The translations under genes were made by a program, and so were the position numbers. The notes under the pieces were generated by a model. It did not search any database, was not told the origin of the DNA, and worked only from the letters and a program-made list of their open reading frames with translations. A DNA stretch of 10,865 nt from Actinomycetota bacterium (lineage in GTDB: Bacteria; Actinomycetota; Actinomycetes; S36-B12), in the NCBI GenBank assembly GCA_026392575.1, contig JAPLBU010000284.1, positions 1 to 10,865 of the forward strand. The letters are read 5' to 3'. Numbering within the stretch: position 1 is the stretch's first letter; every line of letters starts with the position of its first letter. Shown one piece after another: positions 1-6,751 of this stretch.

Positions 1-889
1 GCCGCCGACGGTATTCGACGGACTGAAGGGTGACACGGCCCTCACGACGCAGGAACTGCCGTCCTTCTCGTTCCATCACATCGGCATGAACGTCTCGGCC
101 GATGCCAATTCCAAGGGAAACCCCCTGCTGAAGGACAAGGCCGTCCGGCAGGCGCTGGGCTACGCCCTGGATAGGAATCAGATCGTGGAGTTGGCATACG
201 CCGGCTACGCCGAGCCGGGCGACTCCATCCTCATGCCTGCTTTCGGCGACTACTACTGGAAGCCGGCCGCCGACGCCGTCATTGACAATGACATCGACAA
301 GGCCAACGCCCTGCTTGACGGGGCTGGCTACACCGAGCGTGACGCAGATGGCACGCGGCTCTCACCTGATGGCAAGCCGCTCGAGTTCAGGCTCATCGCG
401 ATCGACAGCACGTCCACCGACGTCCGCACGGCGCAACTCTTCCAGGCGACGGCGGCCAAGGCCGGAATCAAGCTCGACGTGAGCACGGTCGACTCGGACA
501 CGATGGCCAGCACCGTCTACAACACCGACGGTCCGGACTGGGACATGTTCGTGTGGGGTTGGGACTCGGGCGTCAACGATCCTTCGTACATGTTGGGTGT
601 GCCCCTGACGAGCCAGATCGGTGGAAACAACGACATCTTCTACTCGAACCCCGAGTACGACGCGCTGTACACGCAGCAGGCGACTGAGCTTGACCCCGCC
701 AAGCGCGTGGAGTTGGTGCAGCAGATGCAGCAGATGTTCTACGAGGACTCGGCCTACCTGATCCCCGTCTACCTGAAGAAGCTCCAGGCCTACCGCAATG
801 ACACCTGGACGGGCTGGGAGCCGGTGCCGGGTGGAGTGATCTTCAACTTCACGCGCGACAACTACCTCAAGGTGAAGCCGGCCAGCTAG
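1..889 (+). CDS. ABC transporter family 5 solute-binding protein, C-terminal part (DppA/OppA-like)
   Basis: This is the extracytoplasmic ligand-capture component of a Dpp/Opp-type importer. The gene runs off the left edge; the frame opens at base 2 and 295 residues are visible, roughly the C-terminal half of a protein usually 500-600 residues long, so signal peptide and lipobox cannot be checked. Typical family features are the FHHIGMN segment followed by DKAVRQALGYALDR (start of the C-terminal lobe), a DGKPLEFRL strand, and YEDSAYLIPVYL near the end. The permease gene follows after 12 bases in the same operon. Family 5 binding proteins take di- and oligopeptides, but also nickel, opines, cello- and chito-oligosaccharides; no ligand can be assigned from this fragment. 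TAG stop at 887-889. The family is certain and the peptide specificity is only a default guess. Confidence 0.93.
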   Translation, partial: PPTVFDGLKGDTALTTQELPSFSFHHIGMNVSADANSKGNPLLKDKAVRQALGYALDRNQIVELAYAGYAEPGDSILMPAFGDYYWKPAADAVIDNDIDKANALLDGAGYTERDADGTRLSPDGKPLEFRLIAIDSTSTDVRTAQLFQATAAKAGIKLDVSTVDSDTMASTVYNTDGPDWDMFVWGWDSGVNDPSYMLGVPLTSQIGGNNDIFYSNPEYDALYTQQATELDPAKRVELVQQMQQMFYEDSAYLIPVYLKKLQAYRNDTWTGWEPVPGGVIFNFTRDNYLKVKPAS

Positions 890-901
890 CCGCGAGACTA
901 C

Positions 902-1870
902 ATGCCACCACTGTTGCGCAGAATCTTGGTTCTGCTGGTCTCCCTGTTCGCCATCGTGACGTTCAACTTCTTCCTGTTCCACGTCATCCCCGGCGATCCC
1001 ATCCGGCTGATCGCGCGGACGCAGAAGTTGGCCCCTGACCAAGTCGAGAAGCTCCGGCAGTCATTCGGGCTCGACGGGTCTCTCATCGAGCAGTACTTCC
1101 GCTACCTGTCGAACCTGCTGCATGGCGATCTGGGCTATTCCTTCTCCCTCAAGGAACCGGTGAGCGATGTCATCGGAAGGGCACTGCTGAATACGCTGAT
1201 CCTGCTCACCGTCTCAACGATCATCGTCGTGGTCGTGGGGATCATGATCGGAGTCTTCGCGGGCTCGCGACACGGGAAGAAGGCGGACTCGGCCACCGTG
1301 GTCACGTCGCTGATCTTCTGGAGCCTGCCGACATTCTGGGTGGGCATGCTGCTGGTCTTCACGTTCGGGGTGTGGATCGGCGGCCTGCCCATATCCGGGA
1401 TCACGACTCCGAATGCGGTGTACCACAGTGGTATCGACTACGTGATGGATGTGGCACGGCACCTCATCCTGCCCACCATCACCCTCGCCATTGTTGATAT
1501 CGCCTTCTTCATCATCATCACGCGCACGTCACTGGTCGACGTGATGGGTGAGGACTACATGCTCACTGCGCGTGGCAAGGGGCTGACGCGGCGAACCATG
1601 GTGTGGAAGCACGGCTTCCGGAACGCCCTGCTACCGGTTCTCACCGCATCTGTGCTGTACATCAGTGCCCTCGTCGCGGGGGCCATTCAGGTCGAGGTCG
1701 TCTTCTCGTGGCCAGGGATGGGCCTGTTGACCTACAACTCCGTTCTTGCGCGCGACTACCCGGTGCTGGAGGCATGCTTCCTCGTCACGGCAATCGTTGT
1801 CCTCGCCGCGAACTTCGGTGCGGACCTCGTCTATCGGCGACTCGACCCGCGAGTGGCGGTGAACACGTGA
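902..1870 (+). CDS. Dpp/Opp-type ABC transporter permease, DppB-like
   Basis: First membrane subunit of the importer, 322 residues, the usual length for DppB/OppB. The N-terminal helix (about 8-29) is followed by the family motif VIPGDP (28-33) and an external region containing HGDLGYSFS. Further hydrophobic segments lie near 95-120, 132-160, 185-207, 243-266 and 288-311. The cytoplasmic EAA-type loop that docks on the ATPase is at about 222-245 (ARGKGLTRR followed by HGFRNALLPVLT). ATG 902 is the only usable start: the binding-protein stop codon lies in the same frame four codons upstream. No clear Shine-Dalgarno sequence is present, so translation probably depends on the preceding gene. The stop shares bases with the start of the next permease. 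Confidence 0.96.
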   Translation: MPPLLRRILVLLVSLFAIVTFNFFLFHVIPGDPIRLIARTQKLAPDQVEKLRQSFGLDGSLIEQYFRYLSNLLHGDLGYSFSLKEPVSDVIGRALLNTLILLTVSTIIVVVVGIMIGVFAGSRHGKKADSATVVTSLIFWSLPTFWVGMLLVFTFGVWIGGLPISGITTPNAVYHSGIDYVMDVARHLILPTITLAIVDIAFFIIITRTSLVDVMGEDYMLTARGKGLTRRTMVWKHGFRNALLPVLTASVLYISALVAGAIQVEVVFSWPGMGLLTYNSVLARDYPVLEACFLVTAIVVLAANFGADLVYRRLDPRVAVNT

Positions 1871-2766
1871 CATCCGATCAGGCAGCGCAGGGGATCGACG
1901 ACATCGAGTACGAGAAGCCGCCGTCGAACTGGACGCTTCTCTGGGGCGACCGAATGGGTCGCTGGGGCATCATCATCCTGGTGGTCGTCACCGTGCTCGC
2001 GGTATTCGGACCGATGATCTGGCCATTCGACCCGGCAGCGGTAGGCGAGGATTCGTCATCCATCTTCCAGCCCCCGTCCTCCGCCCACTGGCTAGGTACT
2101 GATGAACTCGGCCGTGACGTCTTCAGCCAGTTCCTCATGGGTGCCCGCATCTCACTGTTCGTCGGCATCATGGCGACGCTGATCGCGACTGTCATCGGCG
2201 CGGGGATCGGTGTCATGGCTGGCTTCTTCCGCGGCCCCGTCGACTCGGCCGCCATGGGTGTCACGGACTTCTTCCTTGTGGTGCCGGCTCTGCCGCTGAT
2301 GATCGCCCTCGCGGCGATCTTCGGGCAGAACCTGCTGATTGTCATCATCGTCATCGGCGCACTCGCCTGGCCGCGCACCGCTCGTATCGTGCGCTCACAG
2401 ACGCTGTCGCTGAGGGAGCGGCAGTTCGTGCCGCGAGCGCGGTCGCTAGGTGCCTCCAACGCGCGCATCATCCGAACAAACATCACCCCGCACTTGCTGG
2501 CCCTCATCGTGGCCAACACGATCCTCGTGGTGGCGGGATGCATCCTGGCGGAGGCGACACTCTCCTTCATCGGCCTCGGAGATCCGAATCGAATCTCGTG
2601 GGGCTCGATGCTGCACTTCGGGTTCGTCTCGGGTGCTGTCGGTCGCGGTGCCTGGTGGTACTTCCTGCCGCCCGGCCTGGGAATCCTCGTTGTCGTGCTC
2701 GGCTTCACCCTGGTCGGCCAGTCCTTCGAGCGGGTCACCAATCCCAAGATGCGGGGTGGCGCGTGA
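1867..2766 (+). CDS. Dpp/Opp-type ABC transporter permease, DppC-like
   Basis: Second membrane subunit, 299 residues from GTG 1867. I chose this start because it forms a GTGA overlap with the dppB-like stop, has a GGTGA ribosome-binding sequence four bases upstream, and gives the usual DppC length; the frame stays open further upstream but that part is an out-of-frame reading of the previous gene. An N-terminal tail of about 30 residues precedes the first helix (33-53). The DppC signature HWLGTDELGRDVFSQ lies at 74-88. Further helices follow near 95-120, 135-168, 210-232 and 264-285. The EAA loop is at about 190-213 (RARSLGASNARIIRTNITPH). It pairs with the preceding permease to form the channel. 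Confidence 0.96.
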   Translation: MTSDQAAQGIDDIEYEKPPSNWTLLWGDRMGRWGIIILVVVTVLAVFGPMIWPFDPAAVGEDSSSIFQPPSSAHWLGTDELGRDVFSQFLMGARISLFVGIMATLIATVIGAGIGVMAGFFRGPVDSAAMGVTDFFLVVPALPLMIALAAIFGQNLLIVIIVIGALAWPRTARIVRSQTLSLRERQFVPRARSLGASNARIIRTNITPHLLALIVANTILVVAGCILAEATLSFIGLGDPNRISWGSMLHFGFVSGAVGRGAWWYFLPPGLGILVVVLGFTLVGQSFERVTNPKMRGGA

Positions 2767-3749
2767 GTCTTCTCGAGATCCGCGGGCTGACGGTGGCCTA
2801 CCCGGGCAAGCACGGTGATGTGCTCGCCGTTGACGGGGTCGACTTCAGCATCGGCAAGGGTGAGTTCGTCGGGCTCGCTGGCGAGTCCGGCTGCGGCAAG
2901 ACGACGATGGCCATGGCGATCCCGAACCTGCTGCCCCGCAATGCCCGCATCACTGCCGGATCTGTCGTGTTCGATGGGGCCGACCTGACCACGATGGACG
3001 AGGACGGCCTCCGAACCGTCCGCTGGAACGAGATATCCGTCGTCTTCCAGGGTGCACTCAATGCCCTGAACCCCGTCCATACGGTCGGCAGCCAGATCCT
3101 CGAGCCGATCCGCGTCCACGATCGCGGGACTTCCGAGGCCGAAGCCCGAAGCCGGATGGAGGAGCTCCTGGAGGCCGTAGGCATTCCGGCGGGGCGGGCT
3201 GGCGACTTTCCGCATCAGTTCAGCGGTGGCATGCGTCAGCGCGTGATGATTGCCATGGCCTTGGCGTGCCGACCTCAACTCGTCATCGCTGATGAGCCGA
3301 TCACGGCACTCGATGTGATGACGCAGGCGCAGATCCTCGACCTCCTACGAAGCCTGTGCGATCGGTACGGCCTCTCGATGCTGCTTATCTCACACGACCT
3401 TTCGGTTCTCGCGCAGACCTGCGATCGCGTTGCGGTGATGTACGCGGGAAGGATTGTCGAGACCGGACCGGCGGGCCGGGTCTTCGGCTCGGACGAGCAC
3501 CATGGAGGTGCCCGTCATCCCTACACGCAGCGTCTGCTGCGCGCCTACCCCAACATTCGACGCGAGCGAGTGTTCATCGAAGGAATCCCCGGTTACCCGC
3601 CGGACCTCACTCAGCCGCAGAGTGGCTGCCGCTTCAGGGCGCGATGCGACCTCGCCATCGATAAGTGCGCCGAGGAGCCCACGCTCGTCGACGTCGGCGG
3701 CGATCATCGGGCAGCCTGCTGGCGTCTGGATCAGGCGGTCACGTCGTGA
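2763..3749 (+). CDS. Dpp/Opp-type ABC transporter ATP-binding protein, DppD-like
   Basis: First ATPase of the importer, 328 residues from GTG 2763, which overlaps the previous stop as GTGA; an open reading frame upstream of this codon is only a shadow of the permease gene. Visible elements are Walker A GESGCGKT (40-47), Q-loop Q96, signature FSGGM (153-157), Walker B LVIADE with catalytic E178, D-loop TALD and switch H211. The C-terminal oligopeptide-transporter extension carries four cysteines (289, 295, 302, 319) in the C-x5-C-x6-C-x16-C arrangement known to hold an iron-sulphur cluster in a characterised DppD. Small oddities are Ile where the family usually has Thr/Val in DEPxTALD, and Met in the following DVMTQ. 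All catalytic residues are present, so it should be active. Confidence 0.96.
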   Translation: MSLLEIRGLTVAYPGKHGDVLAVDGVDFSIGKGEFVGLAGESGCGKTTMAMAIPNLLPRNARITAGSVVFDGADLTTMDEDGLRTVRWNEISVVFQGALNALNPVHTVGSQILEPIRVHDRGTSEAEARSRMEELLEAVGIPAGRAGDFPHQFSGGMRQRVMIAMALACRPQLVIADEPITALDVMTQAQILDLLRSLCDRYGLSMLLISHDLSVLAQTCDRVAVMYAGRIVETGPAGRVFGSDEHHGGARHPYTQRLLRAYPNIRRERVFIEGIPGYPPDLTQPQSGCRFRARCDLAIDKCAEEPTLVDVGGDHRAACWRLDQAVTS

Positions 3750-4771
3750 CGGGCGGCCCAGCCGAGCCGGTGCTGTCCGTTGAGGGCCTGGAGGTGCACT
3801 ACCGGGTTCGGGTTCCGGGGCAGCGCGGAAAGGTGACCGCGCGTGCTGTCGACGGCGTGGATCTCGTGGTGCACGCCGGCGAGACGCTGGCTCTCGTGGG
3901 CGAGTCCGGAAGTGGAAAGACGTCCATCGCGAATGCCGTGATGCGCCTGATCGAGCCTGCTGCGGGGCGGATTGTCTTCGATGGCATCGACCTCGTGCCA
4001 CTTCGTGGGCGGGCTCTGCGGAAGATGCGACCACACTTCCAGATGATCTTCCAGGACCCGTTCGAGTCACTCGACCCCCGTCGAACGGTGCTCGATACCG
4101 TGATGGAGCCACTGGTCATCAACGGAATCGGCGAGTCAGCCGACGATCGCCGCAAGCTTGCGCTCGTTGCCCTTGCGCGAGCTGGGCTTACTCCTCCCGA
4201 GCGCATGGGTGCGCGTTTCACGCACCAACTGTCCGGTGGGCAGCGTCAGCGCGTAGCCATTGCGGCGGCGATGATCCTGGAGCCGGCACTGGTGGTTGCC
4301 GACGAGCCGGTCTCGATGCTCGACGTGTCGCTGCGAGCAGGCATCCTCACGGTGATGGCGGACATGCGTGACCGCCTCGGCGTCGCCTACCTGTTCATCA
4401 CGCATGATCTCTCGCTTGCGTGGATGTTCGCCGACCGGATCGCCGTCGTGTATCTCGGCCGAGTCGTCGAGGAGGGGACGTCCGCGGACCTGATCGACTC
4501 ACCCGCTCATCCGTACACGCGTGCCCTTGTCTCCGTCATCCCTGTGCCCGAGACGAGTCGGGATGCCCAGCGCACAGTCCTCAGCGGCGAGACGCCGAAT
4601 CCCTCGGCCATACCCAGCGGCTGCCGGTTCCATACCCGATGCCCGCTCTACCGCGAACTGGGCGAACCCGCCCGTTGTCGCGAAGTCGACCCCATGCTCG
4701 CTGAAGTCCACAGCGTCGTGGGTGGCCATCGTGCTGCCTGCCATTTCATCGATCAGCAAGGAGTGTCATGA
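3746..4771 (+). CDS. Dpp/Opp-type ABC transporter ATP-binding protein, DppF-like
   Basis: Second ATPase of the importer, 341 residues. GTG 3746 overlaps the previous stop (GTGA) and has AGGCGG seven bases upstream. Walker A is GESGSGKT (52-59), the Q-loop is in FQDPFESLDPR (Q103), the signature is LSGGQ (162-166), Walker B is ALVVADE with E187, and the switch histidine is H220. The D-loop reads MLD rather than the commoner ALD, a variant I recall from other DppF proteins. The C-terminal extension again has four cysteines (293, 299, 311, 332), but the second and third are 11 residues apart instead of the 6 seen in the DppD-like partner. It is expected to form the ATPase heterodimer with the preceding protein on the cytoplasmic face. 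The C-terminus is complete and overlaps the M20 gene start. Confidence 0.96.
   Translation: MTGGPAEPVLSVEGLEVHYRVRVPGQRGKVTARAVDGVDLVVHAGETLALVGESGSGKTSIANAVMRLIEPAAGRIVFDGIDLVPLRGRALRKMRPHFQMIFQDPFESLDPRRTVLDTVMEPLVINGIGESADDRRKLALVALARAGLTPPERMGARFTHQLSGGQRQRVAIAAAMILEPALVVADEPVSMLDVSLRAGILTVMADMRDRLGVAYLFITHDLSLAWMFADRIAVVYLGRVVEEGTSADLIDSPAHPYTRALVSVIPVPETSRDAQRTVLSGETPNPSAIPSGCRFHTRCPLYRELGEPARCREVDPMLAEVHSVVGGHRAACHFIDQQGVS
4758..4763 (+). promoter_or_regulatory. Ribosome-binding site AAGGAG for the M20 gene
   Basis: AAGGAG lies inside the last codons of the dppF-like gene, four bases before ATG 4768. It is the best Shine-Dalgarno match in the operon. It fixes ATG 4768 as the start of the M20 gene and so shows that the missing N-terminal region of that protein is not hidden upstream. 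Confidence 0.8.
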
Positions 4772-5679
4772 CGGTGTCCCGTGACGAGATAGTCACCCTG
4801 CTCGACCAACTCATCGAGGGAGACCGCATGTACGGGATCGGGGCGGTAGACGACAAGGCGGGGTGTGCGGCCGCGATGATCGCGATTCGCGATCTTGCTA
4901 CGTCGGGGATCCCTTTGCGCGGTGACCTCCTCATCGCTCTGGTCATCGACGAGGAGGGAGTCTCAGCGGGCACGGAGCACCTCGTTGCGCACCACACGAT
5001 GGACGCCGCCATCGTGATCGAACCGGCCGCGCTTCCGGTGGCGGTGACGGAGCACCAGGGCTTTGGCTGGATTGATGTGATCGTGCATGGCAAGGCCGCC
5101 CACGGTTCCAGCCCGGACGCAGGAGTCGATGCGATCGTTCACATGGCCGAGGTGATCCGGGGTCTGCATGAACTCGACGAGCGGGAGTGGAAGGGCAACC
5201 CGAGTGCGATGAATGGCCGCACCGTCTTCCATACTGGAACGATCTCGGGCGGTACCGACTACGCCACCTATCCGAGCAGGGTTGTGCTGGGGATAGAGAT
5301 CGGCTCGCAGCCAGGGGAGACCATGGCCGATCGTGTTTCCGATATCGAGCGGATCTTCGCCGATGTCACTTCGCGCTACCCGACCTTCCGGGGGGAGGTT
5401 GAGGTCAGGCTTGATCGAGAGCCCTTCGTCGGCGTGGGCTACGAGGCCCTTTACGCCGCTCTCGAATCCGCGTCCCTGGAGGTGCTCGGTAAGCCATTGG
5501 AACGTCAGGGCATGAATGCCTGGACGGATGCCGCCCTCCTGCAGGCTGCGGGGATACCCACGGTGCTCATTGGGTCGCTTGGCGACAACCTCCATGCGCC
5601 GTATGAGTGGGCCGACATCCCGGAACTCGTGCAGCTGACGGAGCTCCTGAAGATCGCGATCGTGAACTTCCTTCGATGA
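4768..5679 (+). CDS. M20-family metallopeptidase/amidohydrolase homologue, internally shortened and lacking the HxD motif
   Basis: Homologue of ArgE/DapE/CPG2-type dizinc hydrolases, which cleave amide bonds of small peptides or N-acyl amino acids in the cytoplasm. At 303 residues it is about 75 shorter than usual. Residues 1-16 (MTVSRDEIVTLLDQLI) resemble the normal N-terminal helix, but the next residues, EGDRMYGIGAVDDKAG, belong to the motif carrying the bridging aspartate (D28), normally near residue 100. The intervening part with the GHxDxVP metal-ligand motif is absent. The rest is intact: catalytic and ligand glutamates DEEG (E62, E63), VIEP (E85), the dimerisation-domain motif AHGSSPDAGVDAI (H112) and the C-terminal ligand in NLHAPYE (H276). 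The start is firm: ATGA overlap plus a strong ribosome-binding site. Inference: an in-frame deletion or assembly collapse; the encoded protein is probably inactive as a standard M20 enzyme. Confidence 0.9.
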   Translation: MTVSRDEIVTLLDQLIEGDRMYGIGAVDDKAGCAAAMIAIRDLATSGIPLRGDLLIALVIDEEGVSAGTEHLVAHHTMDAAIVIEPAALPVAVTEHQGFGWIDVIVHGKAAHGSSPDAGVDAIVHMAEVIRGLHELDEREWKGNPSAMNGRTVFHTGTISGGTDYATYPSRVVLGIEIGSQPGETMADRVSDIERIFADVTSRYPTFRGEVEVRLDREPFVGVGYEALYAALESASLEVLGKPLERQGMNAWTDAALLQAAGIPTVLIGSLGDNLHAPYEWADIPELVQLTELLKIAIVNFLR

Positions 5680-6728
5680 GTGACACCAAGCCGCTGGGCG
5701 TTCACATGCAGCGTGAGATGGCCGAGCAGCCGGCGGTGCTTGCCGGGCTGATCGCGCGCTGGGACGAGGATCTCGAGCGGATTGCACAGGTGCTCCCCGA
5801 CCCATTGCGTGGGGTCGCCTTCGTGGGACGCGGCTCCTCCGACAATGCGGCGATGATCGGGAGGTATGCAGTTGAACGCTTCGCAGGTGTGCCGGCGACG
5901 CTGGCAGCTCCCAGCCTGAGTACACGATACGAGCCGCACCCGAGTTATGAGGATCAACTCATCGCCGCGTTGAGTCAGTCCGGGGGCACCCCTGAGATCA
6001 TCGCAGCGGGACGGGCACTGCGGGGCGCGGGATCTCGCCTCCTCGGCATAACCAACACGACGACAAGCGACCTTGCAGGCGCCGCCGATCTGGCGATGTT
6101 CCTGTCGGCGGGGAACGAGCGCGCTGTTCCCGCAACCAAGACCGTCACAGCGCAGGTCCTCGCTGTTCTCGCCATCGCACCGGCCATCGCGTTGTCTCGG
6201 GAACGGTCGGCGCCTGTCACGTCTGCTCAACTTGCCGGCCTGCCGGCTGCGATCGAGATGGTGCTGGCAGACGATGGGCCCGTACGTGCACTCGCGGACC
6301 GCTGGCGGGGTGCGGATCGGCTGCAGGTGGTCGGTCGCGGTCTTGATTACGGCGCGGTCCTTGAAGTCGCCCTGAAGATCAAGGAGACAACGGGGGTGTT
6401 CGCACAGGGGATCTCGGCGGCTGACTTCGTACATGGACCCATCGCGGCGGTTGACGCGGCCGTCCCCGTCGTCGTCATAGATGAGGGGGGTCCGAACTCG
6501 GAGGAGCTTGCTGGCGTCATCGACCGGCTGGTGACGCTCGGGGTGGACGTTGCCACGATCGGGACCGCTGCCTCATCCACGTTGGGCATCCCGGATGATC
6601 TGCCGGAGGTGCTGTCGGCGGTTGCCGTCATCGTCCGCGGGCAGCAGCTCGCACTTGAGTGGGCTCGGAAGCTCGGGCGCGATCCCGATCACCCGGCGGG
6701 ACTGTCCAAGATGACCCTGACCTACTGA
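5676..6728 (+). CDS. SIS-domain sugar-phosphate isomerase/deaminase (GlmS C-terminal domain/AgaS-like)
   Basis: 350 residues made of two sugar-isomerase (SIS) domains, about 35-180 and 205-345, with no glutaminase domain, so not a true GlmS. Visible family motifs are GRGSSDNAA (51-59) and SQSGGTPE (100-107), which bind sugar phosphate, and ERAVPATKTVTAQ (148-160). The second domain carries GRGLDYGAVLEVALKIKE (220-237), where K234 and E237 match GlmS catalytic Lys and Glu, and HGPIA (H253) matches the ring-opening His. The C-terminal tail GLSKMTLTY keeps the GlmS tail lysine (K345). Likely roles are glucosamine-6-phosphate deaminase (NagB-II type), AgaS-like deaminase, or fructosamine-6-phosphate deglycase (FrlB type); sequence reading alone cannot choose. 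ATG 5676 overlaps the M20 stop (ATGA), without a Shine-Dalgarno sequence, suggesting coupled translation. The product is cytoplasmic. Confidence 0.9.
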   Translation: MSDTKPLGVHMQREMAEQPAVLAGLIARWDEDLERIAQVLPDPLRGVAFVGRGSSDNAAMIGRYAVERFAGVPATLAAPSLSTRYEPHPSYEDQLIAALSQSGGTPEIIAAGRALRGAGSRLLGITNTTTSDLAGAADLAMFLSAGNERAVPATKTVTAQVLAVLAIAPAIALSRERSAPVTSAQLAGLPAAIEMVLADDGPVRALADRWRGADRLQVVGRGLDYGAVLEVALKIKETTGVFAQGISAADFVHGPIAAVDAAVPVVVIDEGGPNSEELAGVIDRLVTLGVDVATIGTAASSTLGIPDDLPEVLSAVAVIVRGQQLALEWARKLGRDPDHPAGLSKMTLTY

Positions 6729-6737
6729 TCCTCTTCG

Positions 6738-6743
6738 AAGGGA
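6738..6743 (+). promoter_or_regulatory. Ribosome-binding site AAGGGA for the serine hydrolase gene
   Basis: AAGGGA sits in the 23-base gap after the SIS gene, eight bases before ATG 6752. It decides the start of the serine hydrolase: the frame is open upstream, but that part overlaps the SIS gene in another frame and has no comparable site. Confidence 0.7.
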
Positions 6744-6751
6744 CGACGACC

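Noticed and set aside
884..904. Possible fusion of binding protein and permease by stop-codon readthrough, as TAG 887 and ATG 902 are in the same frame
   Set aside because: The binding protein ends naturally for its family and is exported, whereas the permease begins with its normal N-terminal helix; same-frame spacing occurs by chance in one case of three.
362..1042. 226-codon minus-strand frame across the binding-protein/permease junction
   Set aside because: Antisense to two real genes, Val/Arg/His-rich, no domain.
1878..3278. 466-codon open frame on the minus strand opposite the DppC- and DppD-like genes
   Set aside because: It lies entirely antisense to two well-supported ABC genes, is rich in Arg/Thr/Ser/Pro as expected from reading high-GC codons backwards, and shows no recognisable motif.
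3482..3548. Possible insertion in the DppD-like protein (GSDEHHGGARHPY) before the C-terminal extension
   Set aside because: The HPYTQ segment aligns normally, and short length variation just before it is common in this family.
4963..5925. 320-codon minus-strand frame opposite the M20 and SIS genes
   Set aside because: Antisense shadow without recognisable motifs; both sense genes have conserved catalytic motifs over the same bases.
6733..6740. Perfect palindrome CTTCGAAG in the gap before the serine hydrolase
   Set aside because: Eight bases with no loop and no second copy; it overlaps the ribosome-binding site and is too short to call an operator or terminator.
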